Assembly (NCBI GenBank): GCA_005777235.1
Contig: SXND01000208.1
Coordinates: forward strand, 1 to 40,021
From: Pseudomonadota bacterium
GTDB lineage: Bacteria > Tectomicrobia > Entotheonellia > Entotheonellales > Entotheonellaceae
Reading direction: 5' to 3'
DNA: 40,021 bases
Shown: positions 24,777 to 32,967 of the stretch, one piece after another
Numbering within the stretch: position 1 is the stretch's first letter
Layout: every line of letters starts with the position of its first letter
Program-made: the position numbers and the translations under genes
The notes under the pieces: generated by a model
Told to the model about the DNA's origin: nothing
What the model saw: only the letters and a program-made list of their open reading frames with translations
Database searches by the model: none

Positions 24777-26057
24777 CTATGACGCCTTTGGGGCACGGCT
24801 CTGCGCATAGTGCTCCACCATGTGCACCAGCTGTTCTTGATACGCCTGACGACGCTGGTGGTACGTTGCGGCCTCCACGCTTCCGTGCGCGTATGCATCG
24901 TCCAAACGCGCCATGCTATGCAAAAGCTGCCACCCAGTCTGCTGCCAGTCCTGCTGCTGGGCCAGCGCCTCAGCCGTGGCCCGCGTCTGCTTGCCTGGCT
25001 GGCGCCATGCCCTATAGCACGGCCACAGACCACCACCGAGTGCCAGCCCCACGATCAAGCTATACGCCCCGAGCGACAACAACGATGTCGAGGTCTGGCG
25101 CGGGATGAGTTGCAGCCAGGCACGGGTGCCGGCTTCTAACTGCACACCCCGAAAATGCGCAAACACGTGGGGCGGCACAGGCACACGCCCGCCAAAGCGC
25201 AAATCGCTCGTCGCATTGAGCTGCTCATCTTCTACGAGGACGTCGAACATGGCCGTCGCCAGGGTCCGTTCGAATAAGATCGTCATCAGGGTCGCCTGCC
25301 ATGGGAGGTGGTAGGTATACACGACCTCATGTTCCCCTGGTGCAATGGGCGCAGTGTAGGAGATCCCGCGACTCTCCACCCGTGTCGCTTCAGGCAGCAA
25401 GCCTTGGATCGGAGCCACATTATAGTGTCCGTGTGGGAGAGGCAAATGGAGGGAGACCCCTGGAGTCCCTCGCGGCCCTGGAGCTACAGCGGTGTAAGGC
25501 GTGCTGCCGGGATTGACGAGACGGATAATTTCTCGCACTTCGAGACTTGTCGCATGGCTGCGGACAGCCATCAGATGGTTGGCAATCCGTAACGTTGGTT
25601 TTTCTGCGGCCGGCACCCCATCGGGCTTGACCGCCGCACTGACGGCGCTGACGGTCAGGACGACTTCCACGGGTTCTGCCCCGGTGAGCGTCACCGAGTC
25701 GCTGCGATAGAGTTGTTCCTCGTAACGTATCCCCACGACATACGTCCACGTCGGGCCAATGGCCAGATGCTCAAACACAAAGCGTCCGTCAGCATCTGTT
25801 TGCCCAGGAAAGCGTTGCACATCCTCATTTGGGCCGAAACGAATGAGCATGATGCGCTGGTGCGCCAATATGTGCCCCTCGCGCTGCACCACGCCTTGCA
25901 GACGACCGACGTCTTCCGCATATCCCACCATCAACAACACGCTGGTCAGCAGCACACCGCACCACCCGACCAGCAGCCGCGGGTGCGTGATGGCACCCAC
26001 CAGAAGGTGCTGTCCTAACCAGCGCGACCATTGCCGTCTTTCGCTACCCGCATACAC
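24777..26057 (-). CDS. Membrane protein with carboxypeptidase-regulatory-like domain in the ccm operon
   Basis: A 426-residue protein with no assigned function. An N-terminal membrane helix (about 28-47) is followed by a beta-sandwich that looks like a carboxypeptidase-regulatory/transthyretin-like domain (GQTDADGRFVFEHL, about 55-135). A second beta-rich periplasmic domain follows (about 150-325), then a helix near 330-352 and a cytoplasmic tail of about 70 residues ending in a coiled-coil-like DDAYAHGSVEAATYHQRR stretch. That ending resembles the tails of small CcmI/CcmH-associated proteins. The GTG at 26057, four bases after the CcmI-like stop, is the probable start. It sits where ccmG/ccmH would usually be found, so a role in handling apocytochrome or heme is plausible but unproven. 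Confidence 0.6.
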   Translation of the reverse strand: MYAGSERRQWSRWLGQHLLVGAITHPRLLVGWCGVLLTSVLLMVGYAEDVGRLQGVVQREGHILAHQRIMLIRFGPNEDVQRFPGQTDADGRFVFEHLAIGPTWTYVVGIRYEEQLYRSDSVTLTGAEPVEVVLTVSAVSAAVKPDGVPAAEKPTLRIANHLMAVRSHATSLEVREIIRLVNPGSTPYTAVAPGPRGTPGVSLHLPLPHGHYNVAPIQGLLPEATRVESRGISYTAPIAPGEHEVVYTYHLPWQATLMTILFERTLATAMFDVLVEDEQLNATSDLRFGGRVPVPPHVFAHFRGVQLEAGTRAWLQLIPRQTSTSLLSLGAYSLIVGLALGGGLWPCYRAWRQPGKQTRATAEALAQQQDWQQTGWQLLHSMARLDDAYAHGSVEAATYHQRRQAYQEQLVHMVEHYAQSRAPKAS

Positions 26058-26061
26058 GATG

Positions 26062-26514
26062 TTACAAAGGCCTCAGGGTTGGTCCACAGCTCGGACAGTA
26101 CAGCGCGTCCGGTGCATAGGGGGTGCGGCAATGGGCGCACACGTGGTCGTCGGCCGCACTGACCGACGCGACCAACGGTTGACGGAGCACACGCACCTGC
26201 TGCTCAATCAGCTGCTCCAGCTCCACAAACGGATCCACCGTATCGAGTTGACGCAAGATGTGGACAGCGTCTCTTTCCAGTTGTTGACGGAGTGCTGTGT
26301 AGTCGTCCTGATCAACTTTGTCCGTTTGGAAATCAAAATCGAGATCGCGGATAGCCCCATACACCATATCTTTCTGGAGCATCAGGCGCTCTGTGGCCTG
26401 CTCGTCCGCTGTACGTGGGAGAGCAGACGGTGCCTGGCGCAGTAGGGGTTCGCCGACCCCGATTACCACACACAGCGCGATCACCACCAAGATGGCAATA
26501 TCCAGTGCGGCCAT
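26062..26514 (-). CDS. CcmI-like membrane protein with C-terminal zinc ribbon
   Basis: A 150-residue protein: one N-terminal membrane helix (about 4-22), a helical segment MVYGAIRDLDFDFQTDKVDQDD with the pattern seen after the anchor of CcmI/CycH, and a C-terminal zinc ribbon (CAHCRTPYAPDALYCPSCG, about 124-142). CcmI in E. coli-type systems is part of the apocytochrome-heme ligation complex with CcmF and CcmH; this shorter version lacks the TPR domain. Its ATG shares TAATG with the ccmF stop, so the two are translated together. The function is inferred from the neighbourhood. Confidence 0.65.
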   Translation of the reverse strand: MAALDIAILVVIALCVVIGVGEPLLRQAPSALPRTADEQATERLMLQKDMVYGAIRDLDFDFQTDKVDQDDYTALRQQLERDAVHILRQLDTVDPFVELEQLIEQQVRVLRQPLVASVSAADDHVCAHCRTPYAPDALYCPSCGPTLRPL

Positions 26515-28514
26515 TAGCGTGCCTCGCGCGCGGCGACCGGCTCACGATGGCGTGCTTCGTAGTGCGGCGCCAAGCCTGCAAGACGACGCTCTGGCCACAT
26601 GGCAACAATGGTCCCGATAACCATCACCAGTCCACCCATCCACATCCAAAACACCAGCGGATTGATAAACACTTTGAATGTCACAGCCGTGGAGGCTTCA
26701 AAGCCCGCCATAATCACGTACAGATCTTCGAGCAAACTGCTACGCAGAGCGACTTCGGTCGTCGGCTGATTCTGGGCAAAGTAGACACGTTTCTCAGGAT
26801 AGAGGGTCGTGAGATAGTCGTTGTGACGGGAGACACGCAGCGTGGCGATAAACGCCTCATGGGTGGGTTCCATCTGACGGTTCAGGCTGTGCAATTGCAA
26901 GGTGAATGGCCCCACGACCGCCTGCTCTCCGGGAAGCAGCACCACATTCTCTTCGATCTGATACGCCGATGAGCCTGTAATGCCGATAAACAGCAAGACC
27001 ACACCGAAGTGCACCGTGTAGCCACCATAACGGCGGCGATTCCTCTGCACCAGCGTGCGCAACGCCTGCAGCACCGTCCCACCGCTGCTGGCCTTCCGGG
27101 CTCGGATGCCGCGGTAAAATTCGAGGAGAATGGTGCCACAGACAAACAGGCAGATGGAAAAAGAGATCAGCGCCACCACGTGCCGAATGCCATTGGCGTA
27201 CAGGCCCGCGGTCACCACACCTGACAGCGTCAGGGGATACAGAAAATTACGGCGCAGATTCCGGGCGCTGGCCTTACGCCAGGCAATGAGCGGACAGATG
27301 CCCGCTAAGAGGAGCAAGCCCAAACCGAGCGGGACATTGACTTGATTAAAGAACGGCGCCGCCACACTAATTTTGACTCCACGTACGGCCTCAGAGATAA
27401 TCGGAAACATCGTACCCCAGAGGACGGCAAACATGATGCCAACGAGAAACAAGTTGTTGAATAAAAAACTACTTTCACGCGACAGAACCGATTCCAGGCG
27501 ATGGTCACTGCGTAACTGGGGCAGGCGTTTGATCAGCAGCGTGATGGCAATGGTGAGAACTCCCGCCAAATAGAACAAAAAATAGGAACCAAGTGACGAT
27601 TGCGCAAACGCATGCACGGACGCAATAATCCCACTGCGCGTGAGAAACGTGCCAAAGATCGACAGCCCATAGGTGAGAATAACGAGCACCATATTCCACA
27701 CCTTGAGCATGCCTTTCTTTTCCTGAATCATGATGGAATGCAGAAAGGCCGTCCCAGTGAGCCAGGGCATCAACGACGCATTTTCGACCGGATCCCAGGC
27801 CCAATACCCACCCCACCCCAGTTCGACGTAGGCCCATTGTCCGCCTAAGAGAATGCCAATGGTGAGGAATAACCAGGCCACCAGCGTCCAACGGCGGATA
27901 CTCCGTATCCATTGCGTATCCAGGCGCCCACTGGCCAAGGCGCCCATCGCAAAGGCGAAAGGCACTGAAAAGCCGACAAAGCCCAGATACAGATTGGGTG
28001 GATGGATGACCATGAGCGGATTTTGCAGCAGCGGATTGAGCCCTTGCCCATCACGCGGTTCATGCGGTAACACACGGAAAGGATCCTCAGCAACCACGAG
28101 CATCACCAGAAAGAGGAGCGCTGTCGTCATCAGCGTCGCCATCACATAGGGCATCAGTTCCCGATTGCGCTGGCGATTTTGCCACACGGCCAGTGCACTA
28201 TACATGGTCAGGATCCACAGCCAGAGGAGCAGGGAACCTTCTTGCCCTCCCCACAGGGCCGCCATGGTATAGAAGGCTGGCATGGCACGATTCGAGACAC
28301 TGGCCACATATTGCAGCCGAAAATCGTGGGCGAGTAAGGCGTACCACAGCGCGATCATCGCGATGGTGACCAGCCCCGCCACACCATAGGTGGCGCGTGC
28401 GGCACTTTCGATCATGGCCGGACGTTTATAGGCACTCCCGAGCAAGGCCGTGATGACGGCATAGCACGCCACCACACATGCCCACTGTAACGCAATCCCG
28501 CCAATATCACCCAT
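26514..28514 (-). CDS. ccmF: Cytochrome c heme lyase subunit CcmF
   Basis: CcmF takes heme from CcmE and, with partners, ligates it to CxxCH in apocytochromes at the periplasmic face. The 666-residue protein has about 15 membrane helices, the WWD segment WGGYWAWDPVENASLMPW (about 231-248), periplasmic HPPNLYLGF and a late soluble domain before the last helix, with SSLLEDLYV. AAGGAAAGACC precedes the ATG at 28514. It lies 139 bp behind ccmE and overlaps the CcmI-like gene. Confidence 0.95.
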   Translation of the reverse strand: MGDIGGIALQWACVVACYAVITALLGSAYKRPAMIESAARATYGVAGLVTIAMIALWYALLAHDFRLQYVASVSNRAMPAFYTMAALWGGQEGSLLLWLWILTMYSALAVWQNRQRNRELMPYVMATLMTTALLFLVMLVVAEDPFRVLPHEPRDGQGLNPLLQNPLMVIHPPNLYLGFVGFSVPFAFAMGALASGRLDTQWIRSIRRWTLVAWLFLTIGILLGGQWAYVELGWGGYWAWDPVENASLMPWLTGTAFLHSIMIQEKKGMLKVWNMVLVILTYGLSIFGTFLTRSGIIASVHAFAQSSLGSYFLFYLAGVLTIAITLLIKRLPQLRSDHRLESVLSRESSFLFNNLFLVGIMFAVLWGTMFPIISEAVRGVKISVAAPFFNQVNVPLGLGLLLLAGICPLIAWRKASARNLRRNFLYPLTLSGVVTAGLYANGIRHVVALISFSICLFVCGTILLEFYRGIRARKASSGGTVLQALRTLVQRNRRRYGGYTVHFGVVLLFIGITGSSAYQIEENVVLLPGEQAVVGPFTLQLHSLNRQMEPTHEAFIATLRVSRHNDYLTTLYPEKRVYFAQNQPTTEVALRSSLLEDLYVIMAGFEASTAVTFKVFINPLVFWMWMGGLVMVIGTIVAMWPERRLAGLAPHYEARHREPVAAREAR

Positions 28515-28653
28515 GGTCTTTCCTTGCTACGTTGTGCGTCCAACGCCGGTATTCTTGGCGGAAGCACGCCGCAGGTGGCCTGCATCGCAGACACTGCCTT
28601 GCTGGTACGGTCTCTGAAGCGACACGCGAGACGAGGATGCCGGGAGAGGCGCG

Positions 28654-29058
28654 CTAGAGTGTCAGGTTCTTGTCGGCCTCATACTTGGAAGGGCAACTGG
28701 TCATTAACACCGAGGCCGTGAGCACGCCATCACGCCCGATGCGCCCTTCGACAATGACATCCACGCCGGGCTGAAACATGTCCGGCTTGACCCCCTTATA
28801 CTGCACAGGGAGGCGCACCTGCTCGTCCCCGATGACGAACCCTAACGCCAGCTTCGACACATCCCACGCAATCGGCTCGGCCGTGACCTTGCCGGCCACA
28901 CGTATCTGCTCACCTTGCAAGGTCGAGAGCTTTTGGTGAACTTCTGGCACCGTCAAAAAATACATGGTGCTCCCGGTAGCGCCGGAAAACATCAAATACG
29001 CCACGGAGGCGACAATAATCACCACACCAATAGACAGTTTGATATGTTGCTTCGACAC
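28654..29058 (-). CDS. ccmE: Cytochrome c maturation heme chaperone CcmE, CxxxY type
   Basis: CcmE is the membrane-anchored periplasmic chaperone that carries heme covalently from CcmC to CcmF. The 134-residue protein has an N-terminal anchor (about 7-26) and an OB-fold beta-barrel with MYFLTVPEV, GKVTAEPIAW and LPVQYKGVKPDMF. At the heme-binding loop it reads SCPSKYE: Cys122 stands where classical CcmE has the heme-linking His of HxxxY, giving CxxxY. That variant is known in some deltaproteobacteria and archaea. The GTG at 29058 is the better start (GGAGAAGG upstream); a GTG at 29100 overlapping the aroQ stop is the alternative. Confidence 0.92.
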   Translation of the reverse strand: MSKQHIKLSIGVVIIVASVAYLMFSGATGSTMYFLTVPEVHQKLSTLQGEQIRVAGKVTAEPIAWDVSKLALGFVIGDEQVRLPVQYKGVKPDMFQPGVDVIVEGRIGRDGVLTASVLMTSCPSKYEADKNLTL

Positions 29059-29096
29059 GACGACACCTTCTCCCGCCTCTCGAGACGGTACGCGGA

Positions 29097-29381
29097 TCAC
29101 AAGGCGTGGCTCTCATGCACCAGACTGGCACTTTCAAATGTGCGCATCTCTTCTAAGACCGTCTGGTAGATGTGGGCCACGGCAGCGGCTGGAAGCGGTC
29201 CAGGATTGATCGTTTGCAGGCGTTGAATCAGCGCTGCCTCACGCTCTGGGACATAGATAGGCAGACCATGATGGCGCTTAAAATCGGCAACTTCCCTAAT
29301 GACTTTGGCTCGTGCTGACAGCAAGGACACGATCTGTGCATCCAGCACATCTAACCGTTCTCGCAGTGCATCCAACCCCAT
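29097..29381 (-). CDS. Chorismate mutase, AroQ class
   Basis: A 94-residue all-helical chorismate mutase, which turns chorismate into prephenate for Phe/Tyr synthesis. LRERLDVLDAQIVSLLSARA, KVIREVADFKRHHGLPIYVPEREA and the closing YQTVLEEMR give the three-helix AroQ fold with the catalytic Arg, Lys, Arg-Glu and Gln-type positions. It is not fused to prephenate dehydratase or dehydrogenase. The ATG at 29381 with GGGAGAG upstream begins the fold; longer upstream codons look non-coding. It is the first gene of the ccm operon and may overlap a possible ccmE GTG by GTGA. Confidence 0.85.
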   Translation of the reverse strand: MGLDALRERLDVLDAQIVSLLSARAKVIREVADFKRHHGLPIYVPEREAALIQRLQTINPGPLPAAAVAHIYQTVLEEMRTFESASLVHESHAL

Positions 29382-29723
29382 GATGTTGGTCTCTCTCCCT
29401 AATGTCACCGTCACGTCGCTCCCTTGGGTACGTGAGTATAATCTGGAGAGCGAGGAAAGCACAACCTCCTTCTTCCGCTGCTCGGGCCACGACGCTGCCC
29501 TGCGCACCGCCGGCGTGGAGCGCTGCAGTGTTGGAGACGCGGGGCCCTGCTGTCCGCGGTCTGCTTGCTCTCCCCTGGCGTTTATGCTACGCTCCGCAGC
29601 GTTTTGCGGTGGTCTCTCCACCAGATATTCGTGGCATGAGGTGTCGCAGGTGTCAGGGCTCGACCAGCCAATGACGGTACCCATCAGAGATGTCTGCCCG
29701 TCGTGTGTGAGAGAAGGTTGCCT
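29382..29723. other. Divergent control region between the aroQ-ccm and atp operons
   Basis: These 342 bases contain no gene. The minus-strand promoter described separately serves the aroQ-ccm operon. On the plus strand a perfect TATAAT (29437-29442) overlaps it but lacks a matching -35, and a TATGCT near 29583 is a weak -10 candidate for the atp genes. No strong hairpin was noticed. Confidence 0.5.
29435..29464 (-). promoter_or_regulatory. Candidate sigma70 promoter for the aroQ-ccm operon
   Basis: On the minus strand TTGTGC (29459-29464) and TATACT (29435-29440) are separated by 18 bp, a good match to the sigma70 consensus. The start would fall near 29428, about 47 nt upstream of the chorismate mutase ATG. 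Confidence 0.5.
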
Positions 29724-29960
29724 ATGTCCGAGAGGCCAGATCCCAAACCCTCCGCGCCCTCCTGGGGTGAGGTCGTGCGTTCGGTCGGTCCATATATGGA
29801 TCTGGGCTTAACCTTTGTGGGGATGATCGGCGGTGGCGCCCTCGGAGGCTATTGGTTAGATACACGTTTTGCGACATCTCCCTGGTGGTTACTGACTGGA
29901 GCGTGTCTTGGCATTCTGGCAGGCTTCTATCACTTTCTCTCTGTCGTGCTCCGAAAGTAA
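29724..29960 (+). CDS. AtpZ/AtpI-like F0 accessory protein
   Basis: A 78-residue protein with two membrane helices: GLTFVGMIGGGALGGYWLDTRF is the first, and WWLLTGACLGILAGFYHFLSVV the second, with the Gly-rich turn typical of AtpZ/ATPase_gene1. Such proteins stand at the head of ATP synthase operons and are thought to aid c-ring assembly or Mg/Ca supply. The ATG at 29724 follows AGAAGG. It is three bases ahead of the next F0 gene. Confidence 0.82.
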   Translation: MSERPDPKPSAPSWGEVVRSVGPYMDLGLTFVGMIGGGALGGYWLDTRFATSPWWLLTGACLGILAGFYHFLSVVLRK

Positions 29961-29963
29961 CCA

Positions 29964-30353
29964 ATGTTCCTTGACTTCCTGAAACTCCTCGGCCTCACGC
30001 TCAGTGTGGTCTGGCTCTTGCTCTTCGGCTGGGGGTATCTCTTCGGGCACTCCGTCTTGCTGCGTGAGATCATCATCGGGTGCCTGCTCCCTGTGGTGTG
30101 CTTTATCCCTGGTTTTTATGCCGTGTCAAAAACGCTCGGGAGTTCGTGGAAAACCTTTCTGATCGCCGTGTTTGGCGGTATGTTGATCCGTTTGGTGTGT
30201 ATTGCGACCGTCTTTATCCTCATGGTCATGCGGACGCAATTCCACGTCTCGACGCTGCTCTTTTCGTTGATGGGTTTTTATATCGTGTGTCTGATCGTTG
30301 AGCTGTATTTTGTGGGTCGTCGAATAGCCTATAAGGAGGGAATGCCAGGATGA
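29964..30353 (+). CDS. atpI: ATP synthase subunit I-like protein
   Basis: A 129-residue protein of four membrane helices, with the intervening GFYAVSKTLGSSWKTFLIAVFGG-type segment (split by a helix turn) expected of AtpI. AtpI is a dispensable assembly helper for the c-ring in other bacteria. Its stop overlaps the atpB start (ATGA), which supports the placement. Sequence conservation in this family is low, so size, topology and position carry the assignment. Confidence 0.75.
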   Translation: MFLDFLKLLGLTLSVVWLLLFGWGYLFGHSVLLREIIIGCLLPVVCFIPGFYAVSKTLGSSWKTFLIAVFGGMLIRLVCIATVFILMVMRTQFHVSTLLFSLMGFYIVCLIVELYFVGRRIAYKEGMPG

Positions 30354-31141
30354 GTCTCGCGTATGCGGCCTCGCAAGCGGGTGAGCATGGTGCCGATACT
30401 AGTATTGGGGGAGTCATCCTCCATCATGTGCAGGATGAAAAATGGCTGAACATCCCCATCGTCCTTGATCTGTCAATTACCAAGCACGTGGTGATGATGT
30501 GGATTGCCGCCGCGCTGCTCATCGGCGTGTTCCGTTGGGCGTTTCGTACGCCGCAGCTCGTGCCACAAGGCGCGGCAAATTTGCTGGAAGCCATCATCGT
30601 TTTTTTGCGCGATGAGGTCATTTTGCCGAATACCGGGGAAGCCGGTCGACGCTATCTGCCGTATTTGCTCAGTGTGTTTTTCTTCATTCTGTTCTGCAAT
30701 CTCTTGGGGTTGATTCCCTTCTGTGCCACCGCGACCGGCAACGTCAATGTCACAGCGGCCCTGGCTATTATGTCGCTGGTCATGATTCAAGTCGGCGGTA
30801 TCAAGGCCTACGGCTGGAAGCATCATCTGCAGAACTTGGTGCCACACGGTATACCGACCTGGTTGTTACCAATCATGATCCCCGTCGAAATTATGGGGCA
30901 ATTTACCAAGCCGTTTGCGCTCTGTATCCGGTTGTTTGCCAACATGACGGCTGGCCATATTGTCATTTTGTCGTTTATCAGCATGATCTTCATTCTCAAA
31001 ACCCTGCTGATCGCGCCCGTCTCGGTGTTCTTTGCCCTCTTTATCAGTCTGCTGGAGCTCTTTGTGGCTTTCCTGCAGGCCTACATCTTTACCATGCTGA
31101 CCTCCCTGTTTATGGGCATGTCCATCCATCCCCAACATTAA
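30350..31141 (+). CDS. atpB: ATP synthase F0 subunit a
   Basis: Subunit a forms the two proton half-channels next to the c-ring. The 263-residue protein has five to six helices, and the stretch KPFALCIRLFANMTAGH holds the essential Arg on the long horizontal helix; the last helix carries LLELFVAFLQAYIFTML with the Gln expected there. The atpE gene (subunit c), which normally follows, is absent: a strong inverted repeat begins 16 bp after the stop and a convergent gene follows. The remaining F0F1 genes must lie elsewhere. Confidence 0.96.
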   Translation: MSLAYAASQAGEHGADTSIGGVILHHVQDEKWLNIPIVLDLSITKHVVMMWIAAALLIGVFRWAFRTPQLVPQGAANLLEAIIVFLRDEVILPNTGEAGRRYLPYLLSVFFFILFCNLLGLIPFCATATGNVNVTAALAIMSLVMIQVGGIKAYGWKHHLQNLVPHGIPTWLLPIMIPVEIMGQFTKPFALCIRLFANMTAGHIVILSFISMIFILKTLLIAPVSVFFALFISLLELFVAFLQAYIFTMLTSLFMGMSIHPQH

Positions 31142-31157
31142 GCGGCGTGGACCTGGT

Positions 31158-31202
31158 CTCTCCGCAGTGTCCTGGCGTGGCAGGCCAGAAGACTGCGGAG
31201 AG
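31158..31202. terminator. Strong inverted repeat between atpB and the DUF35 gene
   Basis: CTCTCCGCAGT (31158-31168) and ACTGCGGAGAG (31192-31202) are perfect 11-bp arms; inside the loop CTGGC (31172-31176) pairs with GCCAG (31184-31188), giving a two-tier hairpin. It lies between convergent stops, so a bidirectional transcription stop is likely, although no T-tract follows. Confidence 0.6.
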
Positions 31203-31219
31203 CCTACCGAGCCCGTACG

Positions 31220-31636
31220 CTACGCTGGTTCGAACATGGGGAGGGCGAGTTGCCCCTCTCCTTGGTCATGCCAGCACAGCTTGACACGCAAACCGCACTG
31301 GACATTTTTCACAGGCTCCTGGACACCCACGATGTTGGTCATGATACGAAAACCTTCATCGAGGTCCACATAGGCGACGGCGTAAGGCCCGAGTTCTGCA
31401 AAGGCTGGGTGACGGCTCTGCATAATAACCGTGAACGTGTAGACGGTGCCCAGGCCTTGCGAAATGCGCCGGGTGAGGTCGCTGGAGCCGCAGGTGGTAC
31501 AATGGCTGCGGGGATAGAACACGACAGCGCGACAGCTAGTGCAGGTCTGATACGTCAGCTCGTGGCGCTTGGTGGCTTCCCAGAACGGCGCCGTATCCGG
31601 TTCGGGAAAACGTGGCTGGGGTCGTGGTGCTGGCAT
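31220..31636 (-). CDS. Zn-ribbon/OB-fold protein, DUF35 family
   Basis: A 138-residue protein with a rubredoxin-like zinc ribbon (CTSC about residue 32-35 and CTTC about 46-49) followed by an OB-fold (GTVYTFTVI, GPYAVAYVDL, VKLCW). DUF35 proteins bind acyl-CoA and act as obligate partners of thiolase-like or hydratase enzymes, for example ChsH2 and the partner of the Ltp2 retro-aldolase in steroid side-chain breakdown. GAGGAGG precedes the ATG at 31636. It lies 18 bp downstream of a thiolase-like gene, which should be its partner. Confidence 0.88.
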   Translation of the reverse strand: MPAPRPQPRFPEPDTAPFWEATKRHELTYQTCTSCRAVVFYPRSHCTTCGSSDLTRRISQGLGTVYTFTVIMQSRHPAFAELGPYAVAYVDLDEGFRIMTNIVGVQEPVKNVQCGLRVKLCWHDQGEGQLALPMFEPA

Positions 31637-31654
31637 AGTGCGAGGCCTCCTCGG

Positions 31655-32845
31655 TTAATCAGCGGCGAGAATGGTGATGGCCGTGGCGTGGCGTGAGCCG
31701 AGTTGGCCCCCATTGCCAACGGCCACGGCGAGCTTGGCGTTCTGGACCTGCGAGGTGGATTCGCCCCGGAGTTGCCGGGTGGCTTCTAAGAGCAGGAAAA
31801 TCCCGCGCTGCCCAGGATGATTCGACGATAGACCACCGCCATCAGTGTTTAACGCCGGCTTACGGGGATCATCAAAAACGAGATGGCCGTCACCGACAAA
31901 GCTCCCCCCCTCGCCTTTTTTACAAAAGCCGAGATCCTCAATGAGACACATGACCGTGATCGAGAAGGAATCATAGGCCATCAGCACATCAATCTCCGCT
32001 GGGGTAACACCCGCCTCCCCAAACGCCACAGGCGCCGCCTGGGCTCCGGCACTCACGGTAATGTCGCCACCGTTTTCGCGGTACTTGGTAGCCTCACCCG
32101 CGCCAATGATCCAGACAGGTGTCTTCCGGCAATGGCGGGCGGCCGCTGCGGAGGCGATCACCACGGCCCCGCCGCCATCAGATACCATGCAGCATTCCAG
32201 CAACCGGAGGGGATGGGCAATGAGCCGCGACTCCAGTACATCGCTGACGGTGACATCGCGCACGCCGACGAATTCCAGATCCGTCATGGCCCGGACCGCT
32301 TCCGGGTTGCGCATGGCGTGATGCCGCGTGGCTACAGAGATGTGGGCAAACTGTTCGTTGGTAGTACCGTATTGGAACATGTGACGTGACTTCACCATGG
32401 CATAATTGCCAATCAGCGTCAGCCCCCAGGGATCTTCCATATTGTTGATAAAGGTGGCAGGCCCCACCCCTGTCGCGCCGGCGGTGCCGATGGCGCGGCG
32501 GTCGGAATGCGCGGTGGAACCATAGGTAATGAGCGCGACATTGCACTTCCCAGCCGCCAGCATGGTCAGCGCATGATTGGCTTGAAACTCGAAAGAACTT
32601 CCCCCAACGTATGTCGTATCAATGACACGGGGCTTGAAGCCAAAGTATTCCGCAATCCCCAGCCCGCCGATGTTTTGATCACCACCCGTGTCATACAGGG
32701 CGTCAACATCAGACCATTTGAGGCCGGCGTCTTCCAAGGCTTTGGCGGCAGACACAGCCTTCATCTGGAGGGAGCTCACGCCGGGGGCGACGCGTAAAGG
32801 ATATTCATGGATTCCAACAATAGCGGCATCTCTCCGCTGTGGCAT
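31655..32845 (-). CDS. Thiolase-like protein (SCP2-thiolase/Ltp2-type) lacking the nucleophilic Cys
   Basis: A 396-residue thiolase-fold protein. Fold landmarks are AIVGIHEYPL at the start, ALEDAGLKWSDVDAL, the NTDGGGLSSNHPGQRG loop with the conserved His, and the terminal VAVGNGGQLGSRHAT. At the place of the acyl-accepting Cys of true thiolases it reads YVGGSSFEF with Ser83/Ser84, and the second catalytic Cys near the C-terminus is also replaced. It is therefore unlikely to be a normal acetyl-CoA acetyltransferase. Thiolase-like proteins of this kind, paired with DUF35, include the Ltp2 retro-aldolase, so an acyl-CoA aldol-cleaving or condensing enzyme is the favoured guess. AAGGAG precedes the ATG at 32845. 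Confidence 0.82.
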   Translation of the reverse strand: MPQRRDAAIVGIHEYPLRVAPGVSSLQMKAVSAAKALEDAGLKWSDVDALYDTGGDQNIGGLGIAEYFGFKPRVIDTTYVGGSSFEFQANHALTMLAAGKCNVALITYGSTAHSDRRAIGTAGATGVGPATFINNMEDPWGLTLIGNYAMVKSRHMFQYGTTNEQFAHISVATRHHAMRNPEAVRAMTDLEFVGVRDVTVSDVLESRLIAHPLRLLECCMVSDGGGAVVIASAAAARHCRKTPVWIIGAGEATKYRENGGDITVSAGAQAAPVAFGEAGVTPAEIDVLMAYDSFSITVMCLIEDLGFCKKGEGGSFVGDGHLVFDDPRKPALNTDGGGLSSNHPGQRGIFLLLEATRQLRGESTSQVQNAKLAVAVGNGGQLGSRHATAITILAAD

Positions 32846-32967
32846 ACGCGCTACTCCTTGCAGTTGCAAGCGTACCTTGCTTTTTGAGTGAGTCTACGCC
32901 AAAATCCGCCGCACGGTAGCACATGAGGGTGCTGGCGTCAACGGAGGGAGCCAGGCTCGCGTGAGAC

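Noticed and set aside
29382..29684. Upstream extension of chorismate mutase by about 100 codons
   Set aside because: It has no conserved features and would run through the promoter; the AroQ fold starts at 29381.
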